Source of the DNA: DATDPY01 sp964395765
GTDB taxonomy: Bacteria; Bacteroidota; Bacteroidia; Cytophagales; Cyclobacteriaceae
Reading direction: 5' to 3'
Length of the DNA: 12,675 nt
Assembly: GCA_964395765.1 (NCBI GenBank)
Contig: CAYNCU010000127.1
Span: 1 to 12,675, forward strand
Part shown: one piece after another, positions 6,421 through 12,675 of the stretch
How positions within the stretch are numbered: position 1 is the first letter of the stretch
Layout of the letters: every line of letters begins with the position of its first letter
Position numbers and translations under genes: made by a program
The notes under the pieces: model-generated
What the model saw: only the letters and a program-made list of their open reading frames with translations
What the model was told of the DNA's origin: nothing
Database searches by the model: none

Positions 6421-7659
6421 TTGCAAAAGGAAGTTCAAAGGGATATATCGGATATTTTTAAGGGTCACCGGGTTGAAACCATATTCAAGACTATCCTTCA
6501 TACCGTCGTAGCCAATAATTTTTCTGTGGCCTTTTGGAGAAATCCTTTCCTTAATGAATTCAATTGCCTTGTCAACTTCACTCCAGCTCCCGATTGGCGA
6601 ATACCGGATATTGAGAACCTGGAACCGGGATTTATTTTCAGTCCTTTTGAAAATAATGACAATCAAAGCGTGATCTTTCTTTCCGCTGATTTGCATATAA
6701 AATGGTTTCAGGGCGATAAGTGGCAGGTGTCAACCGGTTTGAAGATCCGGAACCGGACCGGAATCGATGATTTTTTTAACGGAATTACGGCCCGTATTTC
6801 GGAACCCTATGAAAAGAACCCAGGTTATTTTATGGATTCGGACCTGGATGCGAACCCGGGAAAGAAAAGTCAATATATGGATATCCTTGATCGGTCCATA
6901 AAAGCAATCAAATCAGGTCGATTTAATAAGGTGGTTCCCTCCCGGGTAAAATCGGTCCGTTTCAGGAAAGATATAAATCCTGCAAGTATATTTCTTAACG
7001 TATCCAGGACGTATCCCAATTCATTCATTTCGCTGGTTAGCACACCTGCCTCCGGCACATGGCTGGGAGCAAGCCCGGAAATACTGATTGCCATCGATCA
7101 CCATCATAACTTCCGCACCACCTCTGTTGCCGGAACGAAAACATTTAAGTCCAGAATACGTCTGTCGGACGTTTCTTGGACGCAAAAAGAAATTGAAGAA
7201 CAGGCAATGGTGAGTCGCTATATCATCAATTGCTTTAAAAGGATCCGATTAAGGGAATTTGATGAAGAAGGTCCAAAAACCGTAAGAGCCGGCAACCTTC
7301 TTCATTTAAAGACCTTATTTTCGGTCAACATGAAAGATACCAATTTCCCCCAGCTGGGATCGGTCATGTTAAAACTCCTTCATCCTACTTCAGCCGTATG
7401 CGGGATGCCGAAAGAAGAGGCAAAATCATTCCTCCATAAGGTTGAAAATTATAACCGGAAATTTTACAGCGGGTACCTTGGTCCGGTCAATATAAATGAT
7501 AATACACAACTTTATGTCAATATCCGCTGCGCCAATATTTTACATCGAAAGGTATTATTTTATGCCGGCGCAGGCGTAACGGCCGATTCGATACCTTCGC
7601 GGGAATGGAAGGAAACGGAAGCCAAGATCCAATCGATAGCGAGGTTTTTTAAAAGATAG
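6421..7659 (+). CDS. menF: Isochorismate synthase
   Basis: The 412-residue enzyme is of the chorismate-binding family (MenF/EntC/anthranilate synthase type) and converts chorismate to isochorismate, the first committed step to menaquinone or a catechol siderophore. The catalytic domain covers residues ~150-410: FNKVVPSR with K170 at the general-base lysine position, WLGASPEILI, TTSVAGTK (233-240), a WTQKEIEEQAMV block, LLHPTSAVCGMP (320-331) and ENYNRKFYSGYLGP. The first ~140 residues are the variable N-terminal domain. The start is TTG at 6421: the first in-frame ATG is over 100 codons downstream, and the frame upstream closes at the thioesterase stop. The neighbour points to menaquinone rather than a siderophore. 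No other men genes are in the window. Confidence 0.9.
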   Translation: MQKEVQRDISDIFKGHRVETIFKTILHTVVANNFSVAFWRNPFLNEFNCLVNFTPAPDWRIPDIENLEPGFIFSPFENNDNQSVIFLSADLHIKWFQGDKWQVSTGLKIRNRTGIDDFFNGITARISEPYEKNPGYFMDSDLDANPGKKSQYMDILDRSIKAIKSGRFNKVVPSRVKSVRFRKDINPASIFLNVSRTYPNSFISLVSTPASGTWLGASPEILIAIDHHHNFRTTSVAGTKTFKSRIRLSDVSWTQKEIEEQAMVSRYIINCFKRIRLREFDEEGPKTVRAGNLLHLKTLFSVNMKDTNFPQLGSVMLKLLHPTSAVCGMPKEEAKSFLHKVENYNRKFYSGYLGPVNINDNTQLYVNIRCANILHRKVLFYAGAGVTADSIPSREWKETEAKIQSIARFFKR

Positions 7660-7833
7660 TATTTTGTTATCGGGTTGATTCAGTTAATTGAGTCGCGATC
7701 AGGGTTTTAATAATTGCAATAGAATCTAAACCTGCAAATTCACCCCAATACAATTAACGGTTAATAGGTAAATTAGTGATACTGCATATGATTGGAACAA
7801 ATCCTAACCGGAAACCGGTAAGGGGAAACAGGT

Positions 7834-8706
7834 TCATTCCTCGTCACTGAACCGGGCGTTGAATTTTGTATCCTTCAGCCCCGTAATTTCACAGCCGGCT
7901 TTTCCGATAAACATCCGGGCTTCGACTTTAAGCGGTATTTGCAGCCGGTCGGCCGAAAACCACGCGGTAATTGAATTTTCTCCGGCAAATAATTTATTGT
8001 CCGGCATAACGGGAACCAGTTTATGAGCGAGGATGTAACCGAGCCTGGTTTCGATTTTTTCCTTTCCCATGTAAAGTATTTTGAAATTATAAAAGGTGTC
8101 CTCAAAGAATCCCTGAACCCTGATGGTATCCCCTACGGATAACTTGTTGAAATCGATAATCCGTAAAAAGAGATATCCGGAGATCAGGTCACGCATGTGT
8201 GGCGATTTGAAATTATAGGTCTTTGGCTGCTTAAAACGGCCGGTTTGATTATCCAGCACCCTGACATTCACTACGCCATTTTCATGGTCAAAATCCACAT
8301 ACTCCTTTCTCCGGTAATGACCTTCCTCTATGTTTCGCCAGCTTTGCAGAGGAAGTAGATTAACAGAATCAAGCAAGGCGCCCCAATTATCGTTAACGGT
8401 GGATACCCACTGAGCGGCTCCGGCCGTTCGTCCGTTTACATCAATACGATAATATTTTTTACCCGAGACCCTGTATACGATGGGGTTAATTTCTATTTCC
8501 GCTTTCCCCACCGTGAAAATGCTGTAGTTCATTTTATAAAATAATTTTTCACCCGGCTGGAAAGGATACTGGGAAGGACTAAGCGTGTCAATTTCATTTT
8601 GGACAGCGATCCGGGACCCTCCCAAAAGAAGCAGGGAACTGAACAGAAAAATCAGGATAAAGATTTTTTTTACTGAAACTGACCGATATTGATTAAAGAA
8701 AATCAT
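7834..8706 (-). CDS. DUF3108 exported protein
   Basis: I place the start at ATG 8706, one base after the dapD stop; in-frame ATGs at 8721 and 8742 would overlap dapD and cannot be excluded. From 8706 the protein has 290 residues. A basic, polar N-terminus is followed by a hydrophobic segment (FILIFLFSSLLLLGG) with no lipobox cysteine, so it is a Sec signal peptide or anchor and the protein is probably periplasmic. The body matches DUF3108: YPFQPGEKLFYKMNYS, VGKAEIEI, then LPLQSWRNIEEG, KSPHMRDLISGYLFLR and WFSADRLQIPLKVEAR. The family is all-beta and of unknown function, perhaps envelope-related. It lies downstream of dapD in the same operon. Confidence 0.85.
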   Translation of the reverse strand: MIFFNQYRSVSVKKIFILIFLFSSLLLLGGSRIAVQNEIDTLSPSQYPFQPGEKLFYKMNYSIFTVGKAEIEINPIVYRVSGKKYYRIDVNGRTAGAAQWVSTVNDNWGALLDSVNLLPLQSWRNIEEGHYRRKEYVDFDHENGVVNVRVLDNQTGRFKQPKTYNFKSPHMRDLISGYLFLRIIDFNKLSVGDTIRVQGFFEDTFYNFKILYMGKEKIETRLGYILAHKLVPVMPDNKLFAGENSITAWFSADRLQIPLKVEARMFIGKAGCEITGLKDTKFNARFSDEE

Positions 8707-8707
8707 T

Positions 8708-9523
8708 TTAAACTGAGACATTATTTTCCCGAAGCGCCTCATTCAAGGATGTTTTTTTATCCGTGCTTTCCTTTCTTTTTCCGATAATCAGCGCACATTG
8801 AACCTGGTAAATGCCGGCATTGAATTTTTTGGGTAACGTTCCGGGGATTACCACCGATCGTTCCGGTATATATCCTTTATACTCAACCGGTTCATTTCCG
8901 GTTACATCAATAACCTTGGTGCTGGAAGTAAGGGTAACATTGGCCCCGAGAACAGCTTCCCGGCCGATCCTCACTCCTTCAACCAAAATACAACGGGAGC
9001 CCAGGAAAGCATTGTCCTCAATAATCACCGGGGCGGCCTGAACCGGTTCTAGCACCCCGCCTATGCCGACACCACCGCTGATATGCACATTCTTTCCTAC
9101 CTGGGCACAGCTTCCTACCGTGGCCCACGTATCCACCATTGTTCCCGAATCAACATAGGCCCCGATATTCACATAACTGGGCATCATGATCACGCCTTTA
9201 TTGATAAAAGCTCCATATCGGGCAATGGCATGAGGAACCACCCGGACGCCAAGATCTTTATATCCTTTCTTTAATTTCATTTTATCATGAAATTCAAAGG
9301 GGCCCACTTCAATTATTTCCATGGCCTGGATGGGAAAGTAGAGAATCACCGCCTTTTTTACCCATTCATTAACAATCCATTGCTCTCCCGACGGTTCAGC
9401 CACCCTGATTTTGCCCTGGTCGAGACTTTCGATCACACCCCGTATAATTTTTTTATTTTCTTCTTTATCCAGGAGTTTCCTGTCTAACCAGAGTTCATCG
9501 ATGATCGCTTTCAAATGTTCCAT
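8708..9523 (-). CDS. dapD: 2,3,4,5-tetrahydropyridine-2,6-dicarboxylate N-succinyltransferase
   Basis: The 271-residue enzyme transfers succinyl from succinyl-CoA to tetrahydrodipicolinate in the succinylase branch of diaminopimelate/lysine synthesis, supplying the cross-linking residue of peptidoglycan. Residues ~1-95 are the helical N-terminal domain. Residues ~105-205 are the left-handed beta-helix hexapeptide region, with the highly conserved GAYVDSGTMVDTWATVGSCA run followed by KNVHISGGVGIGGVLEP. The C-terminal part contains SSTKVIDVT and YKGYIPERSVVIPGTLPKKF. The length equals the family norm (E. coli about 274). It is the first gene of a two-gene operon with the DUF3108 gene 1 nt downstream, and it is divergent from the glycosyltransferase gene across only 41 bp. 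Confidence 0.97.
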   Translation of the reverse strand: MEHLKAIIDELWLDRKLLDKEENKKIIRGVIESLDQGKIRVAEPSGEQWIVNEWVKKAVILYFPIQAMEIIEVGPFEFHDKMKLKKGYKDLGVRVVPHAIARYGAFINKGVIMMPSYVNIGAYVDSGTMVDTWATVGSCAQVGKNVHISGGVGIGGVLEPVQAAPVIIEDNAFLGSRCILVEGVRIGREAVLGANVTLTSSTKVIDVTGNEPVEYKGYIPERSVVIPGTLPKKFNAGIYQVQCALIIGKRKESTDKKTSLNEALRENNVSV

Positions 9524-9528
9524 ACCTG

Positions 9529-9536
9529 CGAATTTA
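9529..9536 (-). promoter_or_regulatory. Possible -7 element of dapD
   Basis: The minus strand reads TAAATTCG then CAGGT before the dapD ATG at 9523, one base from TAnnTTTG. With usual spacing transcription would start at or within a few bases of the ATG, implying a leaderless or near-leaderless message. No convincing -33 TTG is present, so confidence is low. Confidence 0.28.
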
Positions 9537-9564
9537 CCTAATTATTAATTTGTACTTTTAATTT

Positions 9565-10695
9565 ATGAATGCAAGACCCCGTATTATTCTATGCTCCCTG
9601 TTTAAGCCGGTCGACGACACCAGGATGTACGAGAAGCTTGCTTTTTCCCTTGCGGAAACCAATCGATTTGAGATTATTGTCATCGGCCATGATAACGGTA
9701 GTCTTCCTGCTGGTTTGAATATAACATTCCTGCCGTTATTCCGGCTGAACCGGTTATCCCTTTCCAGGGCATTCATACCTCTCAAATTGTTTTATTTTTT
9801 AATTAAACTAAAACCAAAAATAATAATAAATAATAGTATTGATTTCCTGTTACTTATCAGTCTTTATAAAATGTTTACTAAAAGTAAAATAATATACGAT
9901 ATCCAGGAAAATTATTACTTCAATATAAGGTATAACCGCTATTTCCCTTCCTTAATAAAATATGGTCTTGCCCAAATTGTCAGGCTGGTGGAAAAGATCT
10001 CCGCTTCTTCGACAGATCTGTTTTTTCTGGCTGAAAAAACCTATGCCCGGGAGCTGCCTTTTCTCGAACCAGGCAGATTCGTAGTCCTTGAAAACAAATT
10101 TGCTGATATATTCACGGTTGGCAATCGATCTAAAAAGCCGGCAACGGGGCGTATTGACATTCTTTACAGTGGAACCATAGCAGAACATTATGGAATATTT
10201 GAAATTATCAGGTTTATTAAGGACTTCCATGCAATTTATGAAAATATAAATCTCATCATCATCGGGCATTGTCCGCACAGGCCCACCTACCGTAGACTAT
10301 TGAATCTGACCGGCAATTTCGATTTTATTCATCTCAATGCGGCCGATAAACCGCTTCCTCATCTTGAAATCTTGCAGGCAATTCAAAAAGCCGATTTTGG
10401 CATTATGAATTATAAGATCAATCCCAGTACGGAACATAGAATGCCAACAAGACTATTCGAATACATGGCTATTAAACTGCCTGTCCTTATTCAGGATCAC
10501 AAGCCCTGGTCGGAGCGGGTACTGAAGGAGGATTCAGGAATTGTTATTGATTTTGAAGCTCCTGATTATGATACGATATATAATAAATTGATAACCAATG
10601 AGTTTTATTCTAATTTCAATCCCAATAATTATTCCTGGTACTCGGAAAAAGAACGGTTGTTGCGGGCAATCGATGTCCTGCTTTCGGACGAATAA
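9565..10695 (+). CDS. Glycosyltransferase, GT-B fold (GT4-like)
   Basis: The 376-residue protein resembles GT4-type retaining glycosyltransferases with two Rossmann-like domains, probably acting at the cytoplasmic face on a surface polysaccharide or lipid; donor and acceptor are unknown. The N-terminal domain (1-185) starts RPRIILCSLFKPVDDTRM and contains KIIYDIQENYYF (108-119). The C-terminal domain opens with DILYSGTIAEHYGIFEIIRF (198-217), where GT4 enzymes bind the donor diphosphate. The EX7E-like region is STEHRMPTRLFEYMAIKLPV (288-307), with E290 and E299 about one turn apart, followed by a GIVIDF strand. The part covering residues ~75-110 is very A/T-rich in codon use. It is a single gene with no other polysaccharide gene beside it. 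Confidence 0.85.
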   Translation: MNARPRIILCSLFKPVDDTRMYEKLAFSLAETNRFEIIVIGHDNGSLPAGLNITFLPLFRLNRLSLSRAFIPLKLFYFLIKLKPKIIINNSIDFLLLISLYKMFTKSKIIYDIQENYYFNIRYNRYFPSLIKYGLAQIVRLVEKISASSTDLFFLAEKTYARELPFLEPGRFVVLENKFADIFTVGNRSKKPATGRIDILYSGTIAEHYGIFEIIRFIKDFHAIYENINLIIIGHCPHRPTYRRLLNLTGNFDFIHLNAADKPLPHLEILQAIQKADFGIMNYKINPSTEHRMPTRLFEYMAIKLPVLIQDHKPWSERVLKEDSGIVIDFEAPDYDTIYNKLITNEFYSNFNPNNYSWYSEKERLLRAIDVLLSDE

Positions 10696-10732
10696 ATTAC
10701 CCCTTTCAATTCTGCAGAATAAGTTATAAGGC

Positions 10733-10762
10733 TTGAATTGCAAACTTAATTTTTTATATTGG
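10733..10762 (+). promoter_or_regulatory. Candidate promoter of the DtxR-family gene
   Basis: TTG (10733-10735), a spacer of exactly 19 bp and TATATTGG (10755-10762) resemble the Bacteroidota TTG-19-TAnnTTTG arrangement with one mismatch in the -7 box. Transcription would begin near 10768-10770, inside the palindrome that follows directly. Confidence 0.4.
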
Positions 10763-10780
10763 CCTAAAAATAATTTTAGG
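10763..10780 (+). promoter_or_regulatory. 18-bp palindrome, candidate DtxR/MntR-type operator
   Basis: CCTAAAAATAATTTTAGG is a perfect 7-bp inverted repeat (CCTAAAA and TTTTAGG) with a 4-bp A/T centre. It abuts the -7 element and ends 12 bp before the ATG at 10793, overlapping the predicted transcription start. DtxR/MntR dimers bind palindromes of about this size in front of their own and metal-uptake genes, so self-repression is a natural inference. Two such words were not seen elsewhere in the window. Confidence 0.5.
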
Positions 10781-10792
10781 GTTGTCTAATTA

Positions 10793-11446
10793 ATGTTAAG
10801 TTTTGGTGAAGAGAATTATATAATATGGATTTACGTTCTATCCTTAGAAGGCGAGGAAGCGGTGAATACAAATTCGCTTGCCGAAAAGCTGAATACAAAG
10901 GCGGCTTCGATAACCGATATGATTAAAAAGCTTTCGGCAAAAGAGCTTGTCCTGTATGAAAAGTATAAGGGAGTCTTACTTACTCCGGAAGGTAAATTGC
11001 TGGCCTCAGGCATCCTGAGAAGACAAAGGCTGTGGAAGGTTTTTTTGGTAGACAAACTTCATTTCAACTGGGATGAAGTAGCGGAGGATGCCGAAAAACT
11101 TGAGCATATCGGTACTCCCCTGCTTATTTCACGGCTAAATGGATTTTTGGGCTATCCGAAAGTCGACCCGGCCGGAGAACCGATACCGGATGCATCGGGA
11201 AACAGTGAAAGTCAATTAAAAAGGAACCTGGACACCATGGAGCCGGGCGATTCGGGAATCCTGGTTACCATTAAGTCCACCGATGCATTATTCCTCCGGC
11301 ACCTCGACAAGTCCGGAATTACCCTAGGCTGTAAAATCAATGTCATTAATACGGCAGAATTTGACGGATCGATGGAGATTAAAGTGAATGATAGAAATTT
11401 TGTAACGCTTTCAAAGGAAGTCATTTCGAATTTGATCCTGACTTAG
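10793..11446 (+). CDS. DtxR/MntR-family metal-dependent transcriptional regulator
   Basis: The 217-residue protein has the DtxR layout: winged-helix DNA-binding domain (1-~70; NSLAEKLNTKAASITDMIKK is the helix-turn-helix, EKYKGVLLTPEG the wing), dimerisation and metal-binding domain (~70-140; ILRRQRLWKVFLV, WDEVAEDAEKLEHI), and a C-terminal FeoA/SH3-like domain (~147-217; LDTMEPGDSGILVTI onward). Such proteins repress Mn or Fe uptake genes when metal-bound. By eye alignment to C. diphtheriae DtxR, E101, E104 and H105 keep the primary-site positions (C102, E105, H106). The ancillary ligands H79, E83 and H98 read Q78, K82 and A97. No mntH or feoB gene is in the window. A palindrome precedes the gene. 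Confidence 0.9.
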   Translation: MLSFGEENYIIWIYVLSLEGEEAVNTNSLAEKLNTKAASITDMIKKLSAKELVLYEKYKGVLLTPEGKLLASGILRRQRLWKVFLVDKLHFNWDEVAEDAEKLEHIGTPLLISRLNGFLGYPKVDPAGEPIPDASGNSESQLKRNLDTMEPGDSGILVTIKSTDALFLRHLDKSGITLGCKINVINTAEFDGSMEIKVNDRNFVTLSKEVISNLILT

Positions 11447-11477
11447 TGAACGACGAAATATAACCCTGGAATAATTA

Positions 11478-12167
11478 TTATCTGAATTTTTGTTCGAAAC
11501 GGACAAGTTCGGCGGTCGTCGGAAAATCCAGTTTTCTTTTTATATTTCTGCGATGGGTCTGAACCGTAGTTTTTGAAATAAACAAGCGATCGCTGATCTC
11601 TGAATTTTTATACCCCAGTGAAATCAAACGGAGTATTTCCTTTTCACGGTGGGTTAAGGACTGGAATTTTTTGAATTCGGAAATAATGGGGGAGCCGGGA
11701 ATCCTGATTCCGTTTAGATACCCCGAAATATTTTCAAGATATTTAATGTTATGGGTAAAAGTAATCGAGGAATGATCGTTTAATATTTTCCGGAAAGAGA
11801 GATGTTCAACAAATTCTGTTTTATTAATGGGCCTTATCCATTGTAAAAATGGCAGTACCGAATCAATGTCATTCTTCCTTTCAAAATCCCTTATTTTTTG
11901 CCGTGACCGAAGCAGGTAATCCGGGTGGCTCAATTCAACAATGATCTCAGCCGGCTTGTTCATAATGTATTCAGGATCCACGGCGAAAAACTCATATCCT
12001 CTTTTATTGAGATACAATAACCGGAAGTCGGATTTATGATTGATATGAATAATTCCCGGGTACAGGTCGCCCAGCATTTCAAGGAAATTCATATCCGATG
12101 ATTTCCTGCCGGCTATAAAAGAAAAATACCCGGAATTTTCAATCTTTTCTTTATCGGTAAAGTACAC
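11478..12167 (-). CDS. LuxR-type transcriptional regulator with PAS-like N-terminus
   Basis: The 229-residue protein ends in a GerE/LuxR helix-turn-helix domain (residues 170-213): SLTHREKEILRLISLGYKN, then SEISDRLFISKTTVQTHRRN with the recognition helix near 198-210. The N-terminal ~150 residues (GIIHINHKSDFRLLYLNKRGYEFFAVD and following) look like a PAS-type sensor fold, but no cofactor or receiver-domain phosphorylation site is visible. The start is GTG at 12167: no ATG exists between it and the upstream stop, and AGGAAAG lies about 5 nt before it. An ATG at residue 26 (12092) is the alternative and would remove 25 residues ahead of the PAS-like region. Targets are unknown. It is divergent from the hydrolase gene and convergent with the DtxR-family gene, 31 nt apart. 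Confidence 0.85.
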   Translation of the reverse strand: MYFTDKEKIENSGYFSFIAGRKSSDMNFLEMLGDLYPGIIHINHKSDFRLLYLNKRGYEFFAVDPEYIMNKPAEIIVELSHPDYLLRSRQKIRDFERKNDIDSVLPFLQWIRPINKTEFVEHLSFRKILNDHSSITFTHNIKYLENISGYLNGIRIPGSPIISEFKKFQSLTHREKEILRLISLGYKNSEISDRLFISKTTVQTHRRNIKRKLDFPTTAELVRFEQKFR

Positions 12168-12249
12168 TGTTCTTTCCTTTTCTGCGAAGAATTTTTATAT
12201 TTAAAACAAGACCAATTTGTAAAATAAGAAATTCCAGTTAAAATCAAAA

Positions 12250-12675
12250 ATGATTATGCAAGCAGAAGTCTTTAAAATTCCCACTTCCTGGGGAAACCTT
12301 CATGCGCTTAAAACCGGGAAAGGTAAAAAAAAGTTATTGTTGATCCATGGTGGTCCTGGCCTGACCCATGAATGTTTCGAAAATTTTCCTGAAAGCCTTG
12401 AAGAACTTGATCTCGAAATAATTATGTACGATCAGTTGGGTTCATGGTTTTCAGACAAGATTACGGATGATTCCTGGTTAAATATCAAACGGTTTACGGA
12501 TGAGCTGGCCGAGGTTATCGATTCACTCCATCCGGGACCATTATACCTGTTGGGGCACAGCAGCGGAAATATCCTGGCCATCGAATATGTACTCAACCAC
12601 CCTGGCAGGATATCCGGTCTTGTCATTTCCAATATGATGGCAAGCATCCCAGCGTATAATGACTATGCGCATAAC
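12250..12675 (+). CDS. Alpha/beta hydrolase, proline iminopeptidase type, C-terminus cut by window edge
   Basis: The frame is open for 142 codons from ATG 12250 to the right edge (a second ATG at 12256 is possible). It shows the N-terminal half of a peptidase S33-type alpha/beta hydrolase: LLLIHGGPG (29-37) supplies the oxyanion hole, YDQLGSWFSD (60-69) is the segment after strand 4, and LLGHSSGN (100-107) is the nucleophile elbow with S104. ISNMMASIPAYNDYA (126-140) is typical of the proline-specific aminopeptidase branch of this family. The usual elbow reads GHSWGG or GGSWG; here it is GHSSGN. The acid and His of the triad lie beyond the window. No signal peptide is evident, so the protein is likely cytoplasmic. 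It is divergent from the LuxR-type gene with 82 bp between. Confidence 0.88.
   Translation, partial: MIMQAEVFKIPTSWGNLHALKTGKGKKKLLLIHGGPGLTHECFENFPESLEELDLEIIMYDQLGSWFSDKITDDSWLNIKRFTDELAEVIDSLHPGPLYLLGHSSGNILAIEYVLNHPGRISGLVISNMMASIPAYNDYAHN

Noticed and set aside
7807..7819. ACCGG-AAA-CCGGT stem-loop as a terminator between convergent genes
   Set aside because: Stem of only 5 bp with no T-run on either strand; the 174-bp gap otherwise shows nothing recognisable.
7788..7850. Short basic plus-strand frame of 20 codons (ATG to TGA) between menF and the DUF3108 gene
   Set aside because: No promoter or ribosome site, overlaps the 3' end of the DUF3108 gene, and is short enough to be chance.

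Overview
The window looks like a chromosomal segment of a member of the Bacteroidota (Bacteroidetes). Evidence: A/T-rich gaps and start regions without clear Shine-Dalgarno sequences; promoter-like pairs TTG - 19 bp - TAnnTTTG; and family content typical of that phylum (a PD40 beta-propeller exoprotein, a DUF2911+TPR periplasmic protein, a DUF3108 protein, a DtxR regulator with a C-terminal FeoA-like domain, a 271-residue DapD). No tRNA, rRNA, CRISPR array, transposase or phage gene was seen.

Layout. 1-924 (-): exported PD40 protein, cut by the left edge. 925-1529: gene-free, A/T-rich, with a CGCAGAT-type intergenic repeat. 1530-2129 (-): 3-methyladenine DNA glycosylase. 2442-3308 (+): DUF2911/TPR exported protein, converging on 3440-5930 (-), an operon read as histidine phosphatase, then a previously unlisted 52-residue single-span membrane protein, then a sodium:solute symporter; each junction is a 4-nt ATGA overlap. 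A small element with 9-bp inverted ends and 11-bp flanking direct repeats lies between the convergent genes. 5986-7659 (+): a hotdog thioesterase and an isochorismate synthase, two menaquinone-type steps. 7834-9523 (-): dapD followed by a DUF3108 gene. 9565-10695 (+): glycosyltransferase. 10793-11446 (+): DtxR/MntR-type regulator preceded by a promoter and an 18-bp palindrome. 11478-12167 (-): LuxR-type regulator with a GTG start. 12250-12675 (+): alpha/beta hydrolase of the proline iminopeptidase type, cut by the right edge.

Most of the window is housekeeping or envelope functions in short transcription units, not one pathway. The observations most worth following are (i) the 52-residue membrane protein, which by position and overlap looks like an accessory subunit of the symporter, and (ii) the DtxR-family regulator, which seems to have lost all three ancillary metal ligands and has a candidate self-operator over its transcription start. 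Assignments rest on motif recognition by eye; no database search was run.
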